Shown here piece after piece: positions 10,532 to 25,500 of a stretch of 64,000 nt of DNA. The position numbers were made by a program, and so were the translations under genes. Within the stretch, counting starts at the first letter, position 1. Each line of letters starts with the position of its first letter. The DNA is taken from assembly GCF_910592395.1 (NCBI RefSeq), contig NC_088311.1, positions 23,716,646 to 23,780,645 on the forward strand, written 5' to 3'. The notes below the pieces were generated by a model, which worked only from the letters and a program-made list of their open reading frames with translations, was not told the origin of the DNA and did no database searches. Source of the DNA: Lineus longissimus (taxonomy: Eukaryota > Nemertea > Pilidiophora > Heteronemertea > Lineidae).

Positions 10532-13500
10532 ATGGCGGAGTTGGTGGTGTACACAGCTTTTCACTCATTCAAGCCCAGCTCAGATGATTTGAGTAGGGGT
10601 TGCATTGCCATTGAGCAGAGCGATGACCTGGAGGTGAAAAAGCCATTTGAATTTACATTTTCTGGGACTGTTGAAAAACCAGACGGATGGATTCGCGGTC
10701 GGAACCTTCGCACTGGAGAGACGGGTTATTTTCCGGGAACATTTGTGAAACACAAAGTCACCAGACCTTTCCCAAAGCCACAGCCTCGCCATTATTCTCC
10801 TGAAGCTGCTAATGCAATGGATGTGGACAGTTCTTTGGGATCAATGACGCTACAGGATGACTCTGGTTATGTCGGATCGCCTCGAGGTGGGTAACTTTGT
10901 GTCGAGTAGAGACTTATTCTAGTACAGTAGAACCTCTCTTAGCGGACACCTCTCTATTAAGGAAACCCTTTCTATTAAGGACACTAGTTTTGGTCCCAAA
11001 TTGGTTGTTTCCATTCAATTTGACCTCTCTAATCAGGACACCTCTCTTTTAAGGACAGCACTTGTCAGTCCCGAGGGTGTCCATAATAGAGAGGTTCTAC
11101 TGTAGTACATGTAGTGAATGGTCGACTTATATCTTACATGTATACATCGAAGAAGTGACAGTATGTCTTTTTTAACCTATTTGTGTCTGATGACCAATTC
11201 CACTGACCAATTAGTAATGTAGTCCTGATTTGTCTTCCTTGTTGCGAGCTTGAAATGAGCTGAAGGATATTCAATGGTTTCCAACAAAGGTTGTTTGAGC
11301 TCTGACCAATCGTGCATTTCACCTTGAACAAAAGGGTCACAGTGGCTTATGGCATTTTCCATGTGTAAATTGTGACTCGCTCTACCAAAACTAGGCGCTT
11401 GTCGCATCTGAACTTGACAGGTTGATACGGACTTGTTGTTCATTTCCCTATTGTTGACCTTTTGTGAAATCTATTACAAACTGATTTGGTCACATTCAAC
11501 AAAAGGTCTACAATAGGGAAATGAACAACAAGTCCGTATCAACCTGTCAAGTTCAGATGCGACAAGCGCCTAGTTTTGGTAGAGCGGGTCACAATTGGCA
11601 TAGGCCTTCTTGAGAAATCTGATATGTTTTGAGTGTGTGCATTTGTTTTGTTTGGACTCTGGTTTGTCTTCATCAAACCTGTCTATTGTTGTGGTGATTT
11701 GAGATTGAGAATGGTTGTGTCACTCTATACGACCAATTGGGGCTAATTTAGGGTTCATTTATTGATGTTATTGTTTCAAACCGACCTAATTTGATCTGTT
11801 GATGCGCTCTCTCACAGCAGATGTCATTGGATTCCCCAAATCATTTTCCAATCTTTAACCGAGTGCCATCTATTGGTATTACAACATTTTCTGACCCAAT
11901 AGCAGCATCCACCTCCGTGAGTGTGTGCTTGTACCAAAAGAGGTCAGGCTAGTTCCTATGGTAACCACTCTAGTGATACAGCTAACTTGTTACATCAGTT
12001 CAAAGGATAATCTGCCGGCAGCGCCAAGCGGTACATGTATATCAGGTCGGTGTTGGTGACATTTGTGCAGCTGGTGCCAGTTATTGTTGGTGAAACTATC
12101 ATGTAAAAGCCATCAAGGGAGTTACAGCTGACGTTGTCACATCTTTGGGGTAACTGTTTCAATAAGCAACTGGACCTTTCTGCACTCGGGCTTATCGTTT
12201 TTCATTTCCTTTCAAGAGTCATTTTCTCATTCAAGTAATTTTTAGCTTAGGTACATTTTTTGGGCAACTTTCTCATCAGGTTGCACCAGCTTTGTATTTT
12301 TTTGAGTTCGGGGCAAACAAGTTCAACTTCTGCATCGAATGGAAACATTATATGTTCAATTCCGGTGAATTCTTCTACAGGACCTGAAATATCAGGAACC
12401 ATTGCTATGGAAACTGATGTTTTAGACACGATTGAGGGCGATAGTGAAGGTAGGTTGGTGCACATTTTTTGTGATGGGTTTGTTTTAACTTGTGCTAAGT
12501 GCTTACATTGTACAATCCCTCTGCCCTTTTGCATTTTGTTGTGTTATTTTTCTGTATTATTTTTCTTTTTGGTGGTGTCAGGAACAACCAGTTAGTGCTT
12601 TAATTGACCCATCCCAGTGACTGTCTACGTCTCTTTTTAAAGGGGTACAGTGGTTCACTCCCCCCCCATATTTTAAATGTATTATGTTTGTTTTTTTCCA
12701 GTAAAATGTTTTTTCTCACAACATATATTTTTCGTGGAGATTTGCGAACCTCGCGAAAGTATTACGCTGGCAAAAATGTGAAGGTCTACAGTACAAGTTT
12801 ACTGGAAATGTACATTGTACAGTTTATAGAATAGAAGTGTGGAATTTGTCATGACTACCCTGTGTTATGTGTTATGTACTTCAACTACTCGGTGGTGCTG
12901 GTGATGATAATGAGCCTGGTTTGTTCCCAAAATTCTTTGTTACAGCCCCAGTTACAATTGACATCCTGAAGTTTGCGTATGGGCTATATACATGTAACCT
13001 ACGCAAAACCCTGCACGTAGCTTGCACGAATGATCAGGCAACGCTCGATATAACCTTCGCATCAGCTGTGCGCAACTTATGCAGACCTTTCGCCCAAGGA
13101 TTGTCAAGTTTCATGTTTCAAGCACAGGATATGTTACTTGTGATTGGGACTGTAACTGCAAACCCTTCTTGCTTACAGAATGTTGTATTATTTCTTGTTC
13201 ATTTTCTGTCATGGTGCCTGAGGCCAAATCATTGTGATCCAAGCTTACAAGTTCAGCTGCTGTTTTTTGCCTTTTGGCGCATGCTGCAAAAGCTTTTTAA
13301 AGATTTCTCTTACAAAGTTCTTTGCGTTCTCTGATTCATTTTACTATTACATGTAGACCATCTCGTTGCATTTTGCAGATGACACTCTGTGTCACAAAAA
13401 CACATAAAACTCCAGCTGACATCTAAATCTGTGTGTGACGTATTTGTTCCTTTTTAGTTTTTCCCTTGTGGCCTTATTATCTCAAATGCACAGCCATAAG

Positions 13501-16500
13501 ATCAGTAATTTCACGATCCGTGTAACATTTTGCAAAAATATCATTTGCTGACATAAAAGCACTTATTTGAGGTTTTTTTGATACCAGTGATGGTCATGCA
13601 GGAAAGCCTGCCGACATCTTTTAGATGGAAGCACCCTTTCTGTGTTGATCACTGTTTTCTGAGATATTTTCCTGCTGTTTTTTTGCACCACCAATAATGT
13701 CTGCAATCCGTTTGCTATGTCTGCAGCCTGCTGTCTAAGAACATGCAAAAAATGTGAACTGTAAATCGCAAAATATGTGGCAAAGGCCAGTGACAAAGTG
13801 TTACCCAATCCATGTATTATACTGGTCAGTCAAGTCTGGGCCATTCCTTTGTTATCATATGGCAACATGATGAAAATCACCTTTAAATTGAGCAGTTATG
13901 TTACCTCATTGATTTCTATGGCAACTGATTTCATGTGGGCAATAGACAGGTCACTTAGTGTGATATCTTGATCCTATGGCATGGCTATATATATCTGCCC
14001 TTAAAAGAAATTATCACCTTAAGGGGTAAGGTAGGCGAACGAAGGCCATTGAATCCTCATATGAAATTTGCTTTAAAACAATAAACTAGCACTTGTGGAG
14101 AGCTTGCTTTCTTAGATTTTTATTCCTACGTAAATCATTTGTTTGTCTTTGCAGTGCCTTCCAGAAGTCACAAGTTCATCGATACATACTTCCTCAGGCC
14201 ACAAATCTGTCTCCATTGTAAGTATACTGGTTCAGATGTTACAGTTCTGTGGTCACAATTTCATAAAGACCTCTCCAATTCGTGTACTTGTACCTTTAGT
14301 CCAAAGTCTGTGAAGCTGATTGGCTCTTGGTTCAACAATATTCCTGAATAAATGATACCCCATTCTCAATTTAGATGCAGTAGAACCTGATTTATAGTGT
14401 TGACTGGGACACTTTTCAACTACATGCCGCTTGATTCTTAGCGTGTATGTCTGTTTAACCACCCTGCATAATCTTATAATCAATAAAGGTTTCTGTTCTG
14501 CCAGCGGTGTACATTCGATTGGTGCCAAAATATGGCCCCAGTGGCGGCCGTTGACCCCTTGGGTGAATGAGGATTCACTGCCACTGCGTGATTGGGTTTT
14601 AGAAATGTCGAAAATTATCCATCCCATGTGGACAATTTTTAGGAGCATAAGTTTTTGCAAGCAGTGCTGCCTTTGCTGGGACACATTAGAGGTGTTTTGG
14701 TCTGAAACACCATTTTCTACCCTTTATATTTGCAATTCGAGAAAATTTCTTTAAAATTTTCATAATTTTATTTTGGTGGATGATGAAAGTTCTTCTGATT
14801 TTTCCACTTTCAAGTTGTGGCTAATTTGTTTCTTCAACTTCCTACTGATAGATTCTGTGCAGTCATTTGATCGTAACTTTCTTTTCCAGGTAAGGATTAT
14901 ATCTGGGGACCGAAAACAAAGGGAGCAAAGTGTGACGGTAAGAAAAGACTTCATTATGGTCATAACATTTTTAGAAGTCGAGATGTTTCTTGAAGGTAAA
15001 AACATGTATTTTAAGTAAGTGAAGACAACAACATGATCATTATTTTCATCATGATCTTTGTGGTATGAAGTAGTAGTCGAATATTCAGTGGCCTTTGGAA
15101 CCATCCGATGAATTCCAGTTGGCCTTGCTTTAGGCTTCACTCTCTTGGCTGGCACGATTTGTAAACACTAAAAACCCTGACCAGAAGAAAGTGATTCCAC
15201 CAGTAAATATTGCAGTCAAAAGTTCATCGGTGAAAAGTTCCCTCTTTCTTGTGGAAATATCTTCAAGCAACTATTCATCAGGAATTTTGTCCTGGAAGCA
15301 CTTTCTGGTAGTTTCTCTTAGCGTGTAATGTAACTGTCAATCAGCGAATGCTCCCCACACATCAAGCACTTCCAGCTGGTGATGGTAAAAATAAGCTCCG
15401 TCTTAGATAACTCTACATTACAGGGTTCCCTTGAGCTTGAATATTCATCAGCTACACCGTGAAAGAAACGCATCAGTATTTGGCTGTTTTCTGTGTTCTT
15501 GCTTTGGGAATGAAGGCAAGACAGTATAAAAGAAACCTGCAAATGAGAGATTTTTATTGCTGTGCACCACCTGTGATAATTAGCGACAAAAATATTGCTC
15601 TTCTGCAAATAAACTTGTCATTGCTTTCTTGGATAGGCCTGCAGTGATGATGGATTCTTAACTACAGCAGACGAGAGACATTTGTTGCATTTGAAAACTG
15701 TGCCATGATCTCTTGTTTGCAACGACCTGTTCATGTTTCCATAAAACTGAACGAATTTTGGGTGATCACGACTTCTTATTGCAAAAATAATGTACAATTT
15801 GCATATATTCCCCTGTAAAGGCTCTTCCTGTTCAAAGGTTTGTTCAATGAAACTTCTTGGTCTTGTTAGCTGGTCAGGTGAACTTGGTGCAAAGCCACAC
15901 CAGTTGGAACATCAAGTGTGTGTGTGGTCAGGAATCTCCATTTGAGTCAATACACCTGCCATGACCTGGCTTGAACTGTAAGAAAGAAAGAAGTCTGATC
16001 AAGACAGAAATCTCGCACAAAGTGTGTTAGTGTTGACTTACTGGAAACAAAGTGTTCGATTGTGGTGATATCCGATTGTAGTGATATCCTGCTGGACATC
16101 GGTCATGCTTGACCCATCAAAGGTTTTGATAAAGGCCTACAATATTCATGTTTATCTGAGAAAAATTGGTTCTTGTTGTTCAGATATTCGTTGTGAAAAC
16201 ACTGCTGTTCACAGCCAAATCTGCACCTACAAGAACACGATTATTAATGAGCTATTATTGAGTATCTTCGCACATTATTGGATTTATATCTGCAGCGCCC
16301 CAAGCATTGGGACTCTTTTATTATCTCAAGTGTTGACCAAGATAGGTCCTGTGGTGTCCTAAAAAAGTTCTCTTGATTAGTTCAATCGTAAGAAATAGGT
16401 CAACAAGTTCGTGAACATTTTTTGTATGATATCTTATAAGGTTTGTGAGAATGTATACAATATCCAACTTGATCTACTTTTAAAGGTACTATTTTGACCT

Positions 16501-19500
16501 ACTTTAATGATCCCACTTAGGCATGTGACTCCGACATTTACACCCACAGATAAATGTTATACTCATACCTCGCCTTCAGGCTGATGTGATACAGAAAGTT
16601 CTCCTGCAACCAACATGACCAAGGGGTCTGCCCACACCTTCATCATTGGTAACAATAGCCTCTATCAACCAAAGCTCTCCAACATTGACTCACTTCCCTG
16701 CACTAGTAGCGATTGCCGTCCCTCCCACTTCTTTGATAGCTAATGCTAAACAACTCGACTAGCTTGAACAACTTTCTTGTGTATGCTATAGCTATCAAAT
16801 AGCTTATAATGACAATGTTACATCCATCTAATCCATCTCTTTTTGTGTGAGTAACTTATGAGATAATGTACTTCCATTCAGGAGATGGAAACTGGGTTCT
16901 TTTCCTGCTCGGGATAATCATTGGCGATACTGCTGCCTTCTTTATAAAGCCGGGTGCCATTTACTTAATGCATTTCCCCTTGAGCTCAATGGTTATGTCA
17001 AGATAGTAAACCGATGCATCCACTGACCCTGTTCATCGATGATCCTCTCGTTATTTTGAAAAAAAAGGGGGCGCCATTTAGAATGTTTCCTGTGTATATT
17101 CAACTCGTAGTAGGCAGAATAAAGGAATGAAATCAAACGGCAGGATTTGCTATTTGGACCTTGACCTTTGTTTCAGGGGAGGGGGGATTGTCAGAATGCC
17201 CTGTACTAGTCCAAAAATGAAGTATTATCTCGCATAAGTTTGTGCCTATCTTTAAAGTGGGAAGTTTTTCTGCAAATTTCACAAAAAGTACAAACTATTT
17301 AACAGCTGTCAACTTTTCCTTGATTACCATGATGGTACATTGTAAGCTCTAGATCAGAAACTTGGTGATTATTTTGGGCCATGGAACAAAAATAACTTGT
17401 TTACCCTTACCCTCTGGTGTTTACTGCTGGTGCCAATTCATTTGATATCTGATATATCAAAAACATTTGGTGATTGGATTTCACGGGATACTCTTGTAAG
17501 CTCTCATAAATACTCTTGGCATGAAGTACGGATTGTTTTATGTAACCTGTGAAATGATAGTCATAATTTCTGTTGCATGGCCCTAGCCATAAATTGTCAC
17601 TCTGATTAAGGAATTGAATTCCTTTACAGAATGTCAGAAAGCGTGAGAATTGTTCAGTTCTACATCATGACAACATTTTCTCAATTTTAGGTCGGGACGG
17701 AAGAGTACTTATTTCCTTTGACAGGAAATTAGGCATGTTCTACATGCTACAGATGAAAAATTGCATGCTAAACATAACTCTTGTTTTCCATCATGGGCAG
17801 AAAAATTTGTTGACGACGATTTAATCAAATACGATACTACGTAGTTCTGATCCAGGAAAGTTTAGGTTGATATTTTGTTAGTTATGGGTGCATTACAAAA
17901 GGGCACAGCAATTCTTCTTGAAAGAGCTGCCTCCGAGAAGGAAGACATTTATAAGGCAAAGTCAATTGCTTCCGTGATTCTCTCGGATAAAAATAAAAAA
18001 TATTTTGACCAGAAAATTTTGTTTTCTCACATTTTCAGTTAATCGCCTAGCAGCGTGCAGGCTAACCAAGGTATTAAAAGAGTCTTGCCTAAAGGCGGAG
18101 TTCACAAAAAAGTTATTATGCACTTATTCACCCACATTTTACTTAATATCATGTTTACGATGATGATCAGAATATTGAAAAAAATCATTTTCGAGGTTTG
18201 GAGTACTTCGACGTTCAAATGACACTTGTTTGCTCTTAATGACATGAGCAGGTGCGATCCAACGCTAATCATGACAGGTGAAAAGCTTCTTCTAGAAATA
18301 ATCTCCCGTCATCCAGACAAAAAAATAAAAGCACGCAAACATGATGATGTTCAGTTGTCAATCTTTTTTGCAATTGAGCCTGTTGCTGTTGAATAATAGT
18401 AGGGGCACCGCACTGACATTTCAAATCACGTGTTCATGACTTTGTATTCCCTTGGCCATAACTATCCTTACTAAAAGCCTTCGCTCATTTCCTGTGGATC
18501 AGGAAGTGGATGGGGGAAGGATGCTAACTATTCTACGCTGAGAGAACCGACACTGATTAACCGTAATATCATTATCTCCAGCTCGTAGATGCACCTATTA
18601 TTTTATAACTTCGAACAAGTAGTTTTCAGAAAATATCGATTTCGATTTCAAAATTTCTAAAGAATGAACGTGTTCTTTTGTCAAGAATTACTGCTTGATG
18701 ATGTGGAAGACTTTGACTGCTCATAAGAACATGCACCGGTCCAGGACTACGTATCCCGCCATCTGTTCCCACATTTATCCCCCTTGATCTCTCATGTTTA
18801 GGACAATGATAACATTGACTGATTTGTTACTTCTGATGTCCCTTTATAAAAAAGGCCCGGCCCCATCCTGCGTCCCAATTGGTAATTTCAGCAAATCTTG
18901 TTGCAATTTTGTTCCCTTCTCGAATTTTCTTGAATCCTGCTTTTAAACATCTGTGTTACAGGACCATCCGCCCTTATGATACTTGACTTAACCATGGTCT
19001 TCCTACCGTTCCGTGTGCAATTTCATGATCAATGAATATCTAATATTCTAATGCATTACTTTGTTTCCTGTCTTTTCAGCCTGCAGTCTCTTCATTCATC
19101 ACTCGTGCCAGTCGTATGCAAATACATGTAAAAACGTCTGTCAGCGACACAGCAGCGTTCCGAGCGAACCAGTCAGAGAGTCGCAAACGGTGAGTTACTG
19201 TTAAAGGTGGTGAGGACGCTGATGAGTAAACATCTACATGAATGAATGAACCTTCAAGACAGATATTCGGACACTTGGTCTTGACATTGGGCAGATTCCA
19301 GCTCGATATCAGATGTTTACAAACCCTCGAAAATCTTTGCCAGGAGCCATTGGATGCCATGGCAACATGACCTCTAAAGTAGAATCTCATTGGTTTATTA
19401 CCCCCTCCTTCTTCCAGCCCCTCAAACATTGGTCGGTGCAGAACGTGATTGAGTGGATGGCGGTGGTAAATCTTTCCCGTTATGTGGAGATTTTTAAGCG

Positions 19501-22500
19501 GACCGAGATTAAAGGCGAAGAGTTGCTCTCAATGGATGAGGCAAGGCTTGAGGTACGGCTCAATTTGTTTCTGTTTTATCAAGGTAGGAAATGCCTCAGA
19601 AAAGAATTTGATGACTTTTGCCTGCATTTGAAACTCAAAAATGACATCAGAGGAAAAAAAGTTGTGGTTATCGGTAGGTTTAGCCATGCAACGGCTCAAA
19701 CAGGTGCTTTCTTCCATTAAATTCATTTAACAAGACATGCTTGGTACCATAAAAGTGTAAGAGTCGACGATGACTTATACCACCTAGAATACACACATAG
19801 TCCGAAAACAAATTGACATAAATGCCATAAAGGGATGTTAATATGACGCTCAAAGATAGATTGTTGGTTCGTGCAAATCTCCTTGGGGATATAGATGTTT
19901 CGGGCAGAGAGTTCAATGCCAGGTCAGTTAAACCCTCGATACATGATAAATGTCCACAATGAGGTGATATTGTTCAGTTTGAGAAAATGAACATTTGTGT
20001 TACAGAAATGGAAAGCAGAAATAATTAGTCATTAGATGATTTGTTATACCAATAAGTAGGTTAATGAAGATGGGCATATTTTTACAGGTTTACACTAAGT
20101 ATTGTATCACCTTGATCCTACTCCATCAAAGAACACGATATTACAATCTTTGCCTAGCGGAAGAGAAATCATGTCATCGGAAATAATTTTGCCAGTCATT
20201 ACCACTGGATGACAGGATATATTTCACTGTGATATCAAATTGGGACCCGTAATCTTCAGAATCTAAAATCAAAGGTTCCCATGGCAACTTTGCAAGAGAG
20301 GAAGGAAAAAATGAACTTGCATTACGGCGTGTGTGGAAAGGAAAGAATTATTATTGACTGAAGAGCTGTTTTAACCCTTTCCTGTTTCCTGAACACAGGT
20401 GACCCTTAGCAAGGTCCTGGGGCATTGACTCCATTGAGTTAACTAGTCCCTTTACATCAGTTATTCTGTCTAGTCATTTTTCGTTTATAGGGTGGAAGCT
20501 TAGCTGAGATTTTATAATGATAAGAAAACCCTATTCATTTTCCTTCTTTCACTGATCATCTGTCTTGATTTCAGAGCATGGGTATTCTTGACGGTTTCCA
20601 TAGGAAGTCACTCCTGACTGCGGTGGATGAGCTGAGTGGGAGGAACCCAATGGCAGTAAGTACAGAAGGTAGTGCAGTGCTCTTTGCTTTGGGATTGTGA
20701 ACCAGGTTTCAAAAATGTTCTGGGATGTTTCATGTTTGGGATTTTTGCCCTTCGGGAGGCAACATGAACATTGAACTTGCAAAAGTTTCAGCTTTATGCC
20801 AGGGAAGCAAAGGCTCCAAATCAAGCTAAAGCAAAAGCAAATATAGGCACAAAAAGTTGGCTGTCGTTATCACACTGATTGTCTGCTGGCGCACGTCTTT
20901 ATGGCGACAATCTACTCACCGGTTGTCGTTATTGGATTGAATGATGGGCCACGAGATGGCCATCACTGAGGGGATCAATATCTCTTCCTTGAAGTGATTG
21001 TTGCAACTGATATTTATGTGATTAACGAGAAAAGGAAAGTCCCTGGGCACTTGTGCTGACCAATCAGATACTATGGTTATACACAGACAGCAATCGGCCA
21101 CTCTCTCCACTGGAGATCGATGTCTATCCCACCTTATCCACCTTATATACAAGAGGCAGCCATAATGGGTAATAGACTGGTTGGGTCTTCAGAAAACCTG
21201 CTCTGAGAAAATAATTACTGTTACTCTAATGGGTTTAGAGCTGCCAGTGTGATTGTCTCCTAATGGCCAAGCTCAATTTGTCATTGTCTTCAATGTCTTG
21301 GTTTAGATTTGATTACATAGCATGCTGGTCTCTCAGGTGCTACTCATGGGCTGGTGTTCAGGGACACTGACTGGTGTGGTCTTCAGGGACACTAACTGGT
21401 GTGGTCTTTAGGGACACAGGCTGGTGTGGTCTTTAGGGACACAGGCTGGTATGGTCTTCAGGGACACTAACTGGTGTGGTCTTTAGGGACACAGGCTGGT
21501 GTGGTCTTTAGGAACACAGGCTGGTATGGTCTTCAGGGACACTAACTGGTGTGGTCTTTAGGGACACTGACTGGTGTGGTCTTTAGGGACACTAACTGGT
21601 GTTGTCTTCAGGGACACTAACTGGTGTGGTCTTTAGGGACACTAACTGGTGTGGTCTTTGGGGACACAGGCTGGTATGGTCTTCAGGGACACTGACTGGT
21701 GTGGTCTTCAAGGACACTGACTGGTATGGTCTTTAGGGACACAGGCTGGTATGGTCTTCAGGCACACTGACTGGTATGGTCTTCAGGTACACTGACTGGT
21801 GTGGTCTTTAGGGACACTGACTGGTGTGGTCTTTAGGGATGGTCTTTAGGTCTTTCTTGTTGAATGCCTGGTCACAATCTTTCTCATCTTTATCTTTCAG
21901 CAGCCCTTCAGTTCTTATTTTCCTCCATCAAATGGTGCTCTACAAAAAGGTATGTCCATTTAAACGTCCAGTTCTGTTATTGTAAGACCAAATGTAAAAG
22001 AACCGCGGTGTGTCCCAAGTAAGCACCTGTTCCTCTACAGTCATCAGAACTTGGTCCTTTTCATGGCCACAGGTGCAGCTGTTATTTTGCTTGTGGACAG
22101 TTTTCTCATCCAATCTTGTCACCCTCTATTGGATAATTCATACTCCAGCAAGCCAGACTACTGTTGATCAATCTTCCGTCATTTGATATCTTAAAATAAA
22201 CATCAACATCATCAATATAAGGCTAATATTGAGCTGTATTGAACTTGCCGTGAACTCTCAGTTATTTACTCCCAATATCATGTAAGTTCATTAAACACTG
22301 TGTGTGATTACGAATGAAAGATCACACAGGGCTAAAGCAGATTAAACAGAATGAATCACTTAGTGTAATCGAGGATTGGCCAGCATTTGTGTTAAGTCTC
22401 ATGGGGTCATGACACTTTGCCGGGAGAACAAATCGACCTGGAAAGATATGGAGATGTAGATGATTCATTATAGTTTAAGATAGATACCCTCATTTTTACT

Positions 22501-25500
22501 AGTTTTGGAATGTAATCAAAAAACTTTTTCCATGGTCTTGACCTTTTAGTCTTTTAGTAATTTTCGTAATTTTTTAGTCTAAAACTAAAAGGTTTCATTT
22601 ATGATGGCGGGGAAGTTCTTAAATACAGTGGAACCTCTGTTAGCGGACACCGCTCTATTAAGGACAACCTCTTTATAAAGGACACTATGTTTGGTCCCAA
22701 ATTGGTTGTTTACATTCAATTTGACCTCTCTAATCAGGACACCTCTCTATTAAGGACAGCACTTGTCAGTCCCGAGGGTGTTCATAATAGAGAGGTTCTA
22801 CTGTACCTGTTCAATAGTTAGCATGGTGATGGCCCTAATCCTGGCATGAACTCTCCGGTCCTTAGCAATCGCAGCCCCATCTTAAGAATATCCGTGGAAT
22901 GTCATGTCGTCTTAAACAGTACTTGCGGCTGCTGAAACTTCTAAAACATGTCAATGGAGTTGATAGCTGTTACCTGGCTGGTACTGACAAATTGTCAATG
23001 ACTAATCAAGTGAAGAGGTGATTGGTTTGAGTTTATCCTGGCATGACCTCTCTTGTCATTAATGATGGATGCTTTTATTTTGCAGGCAGTCTTCCCCCAG
23101 AGGCCCATCAGTTTATTGAATATTCCTTCTCTTCATTTGAAAGATGTCAGATCTGTGATAAGCTTCTTCTTGGCATCATGAGGCAGGGATTTACGTGTCG
23201 AGGTAGGTTCAAAACTTTGTTGAAAAAATACACCATTTTTGGCCTTGGGCAAGTCACTTCATATCATCGCCACATCACAAACCAAGGTTCCTTGTATTTC
23301 ATACTGATGCTGCTGCAAACAAACATCCCCATCCAAGTGAGAAACTCGAGAACGTTGTGTCTCATCCAGGGCCAATAACGCCAAGAGAAAATTGATCAAG
23401 AACTTGTGTTTATTCTTGACAAAATTACATATAACCAGTCCGAAAACTTTCTATTTTACTCTATATCAAATGTCAAAATCAAAATAAGCCCTCAGTATTA
23501 GCTGGAAGAGTTAGTTATTTACATTTACCACTGGTGAATCCATTGTCTGTTTTCTGACGTTTTTGTCTGGGCTCTAGGTGCTGGTTGCTATTTGATGTTG
23601 TGACAATGTATATTTAGCGTTGCTGGCTGAAGAAAGCAACTACCCACATATTTGCCGACAGACATTTTGGTCTAGAATTGAATGAAACTACATGTAGTTG
23701 AAAAAATTCTGCACTTTCAAAACCGGTTGAAACAGTAAAGGTCAAGCTGTCTGGTTAACTCTTTTTGACATCCGAAATTTAGTTCTGGGTCTCCGTGTCG
23801 TGTGCACCACATGTGGAGTTATTGATCAATTTAACCTTGCTCCAAGTACCACCACTTCACCCAGTTTCAGTAACCGGGCCTCCTCCATTCCACTCCCAGT
23901 TCCACTCCAGGCAAGCTGGGTGACCTAAAGTATTACAAGGGCTTGCAGTTGTCATATTTCAGTGGTACTGACCTGGATTGACTTGCCCGAACTCCAAAGC
24001 AGTGTGTCTGTATCATGTATGGGACACATGATGTTCAGGTTATGAGTTTTGACACCTTAGGCCACACCAATACCTTGGATGGGGAGGAGGCAAATTTTTC
24101 TTCATCGGATGAAGGGAAAATAAAGATAAAAACCTCAAGATATTATGTACAGAAAACCATGTGAACAACACTATGTTGGTACATTTGACTTTTGGTCAGT
24201 ATCCAAAGTATTAAGTTGGTGTGGCCTTAGTGTTATAATACATCGTCTCCACTCCTGTGGCTGCATGAGAGGCGGCTTATTCTTCGTACTAAACTTCTTT
24301 GGCTCAGAGGGTTCATCTATTATCATATGTTGTGCATCCTATAAGTTCCATTTACTTTAAGACCACACTCAATCAGCTTATATAACAATGGTCCTGTCTT
24401 TATTTGATTGCTTCTAAATTGTTAGGAAAACATCTCCATCTAATCTTCCTCATTCCCTCTCTGTAATTGTGCCCAACACCATCATCACTCATCTGTGTTG
24501 TAAAAGGCTCGTGTTGTAAAAGGCTCGTGTTGTAAAATTGCTAACAAAACAACATTTTCCGCTGCAAATTCTCACTCAAGCCATTGAAACATACATAAGA
24601 TGCTATCCTTTAATCCGGACCATCTTGTTCTTTTGCCTGGATTGTCAGTGTACTAATGCGGGATACTTGTTATTGTGCCAACCACTTATCCATATTCCAA
24701 GACTTTGGCCAGGAGAAATTGCTAAAACAACAACTTTTTCAGATGTCGTTTTTTTCTCACCAAAGTCATTAAACCAATCCGGTATGAGATGTTGTTCTAA
24801 TCCAGGCCTCCGTGGCTGTCTTTACAGAGTGTGGGCTATGCTGTCATCGTCAGTGTGCCAGTGCTGGACTGCCGGACTGTAATGCGGAAAACTTTGCCAA
24901 GAGGAAGCGTATGAGTTTAACTAAAGGTAGGTCAAGGCCGTTTCAAATTTCGGATTTCAAATCGCGAATTAATTCAAGCCATTACTTGAACATGACATCG
25001 AAAGTTAATTAGCCATTAGAACCTTTTGCAACTCGTTCAAGTAGATAGGTGGAATACCAGACATGTGGAGATCATTTAAAAAACTTCCTGCAACCTTGAA
25101 TTAGGCAATGTTGTTGTCTCCTTCCAGGTTCTGTTTTTGGGATGCCACTCAGCGATCAGTTCTCAAGACGGCAACAAGAAGCACCTGGGATCGTGATGCA
25201 TTGTTTGAAAGAAATAGAAGTACGAGGTCAACAACCAGGTGAGAAATTATCATAACATTTTGGTGTTTTGGAGGCGATCCACTGAACGTGGTGACGTGAC
25301 GAGGACTTTGACGGGAACGAGACAGGAGCCAGTTGATCACTCGCATATTTCATTATAATTTGTCCACTTTAACTGTTTAAGGACAGAAATATATTCAAGT
25401 TAAATGTTTCAGGCAAACTTCGAAGTCAAAACAAATATGTGCAAAACATCTTTCTATTGGAGGAAATTGATATCTGTATTGATGTCCTAAGGTTGAAATA

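Noticed and set aside
13563-13808. Short ORFs between 12.6 and 14 kb as extra p85 exons
   Set aside because: None has matching splice sites and phase; the 23-exon chain is already continuous without them.
14253-14684. 143-codon minus-strand ORF inside a p85 intron
   Set aside because: No domain character, and it begins at a non-ATG codon. It overlaps the intron and exon of the opposite-strand gene.
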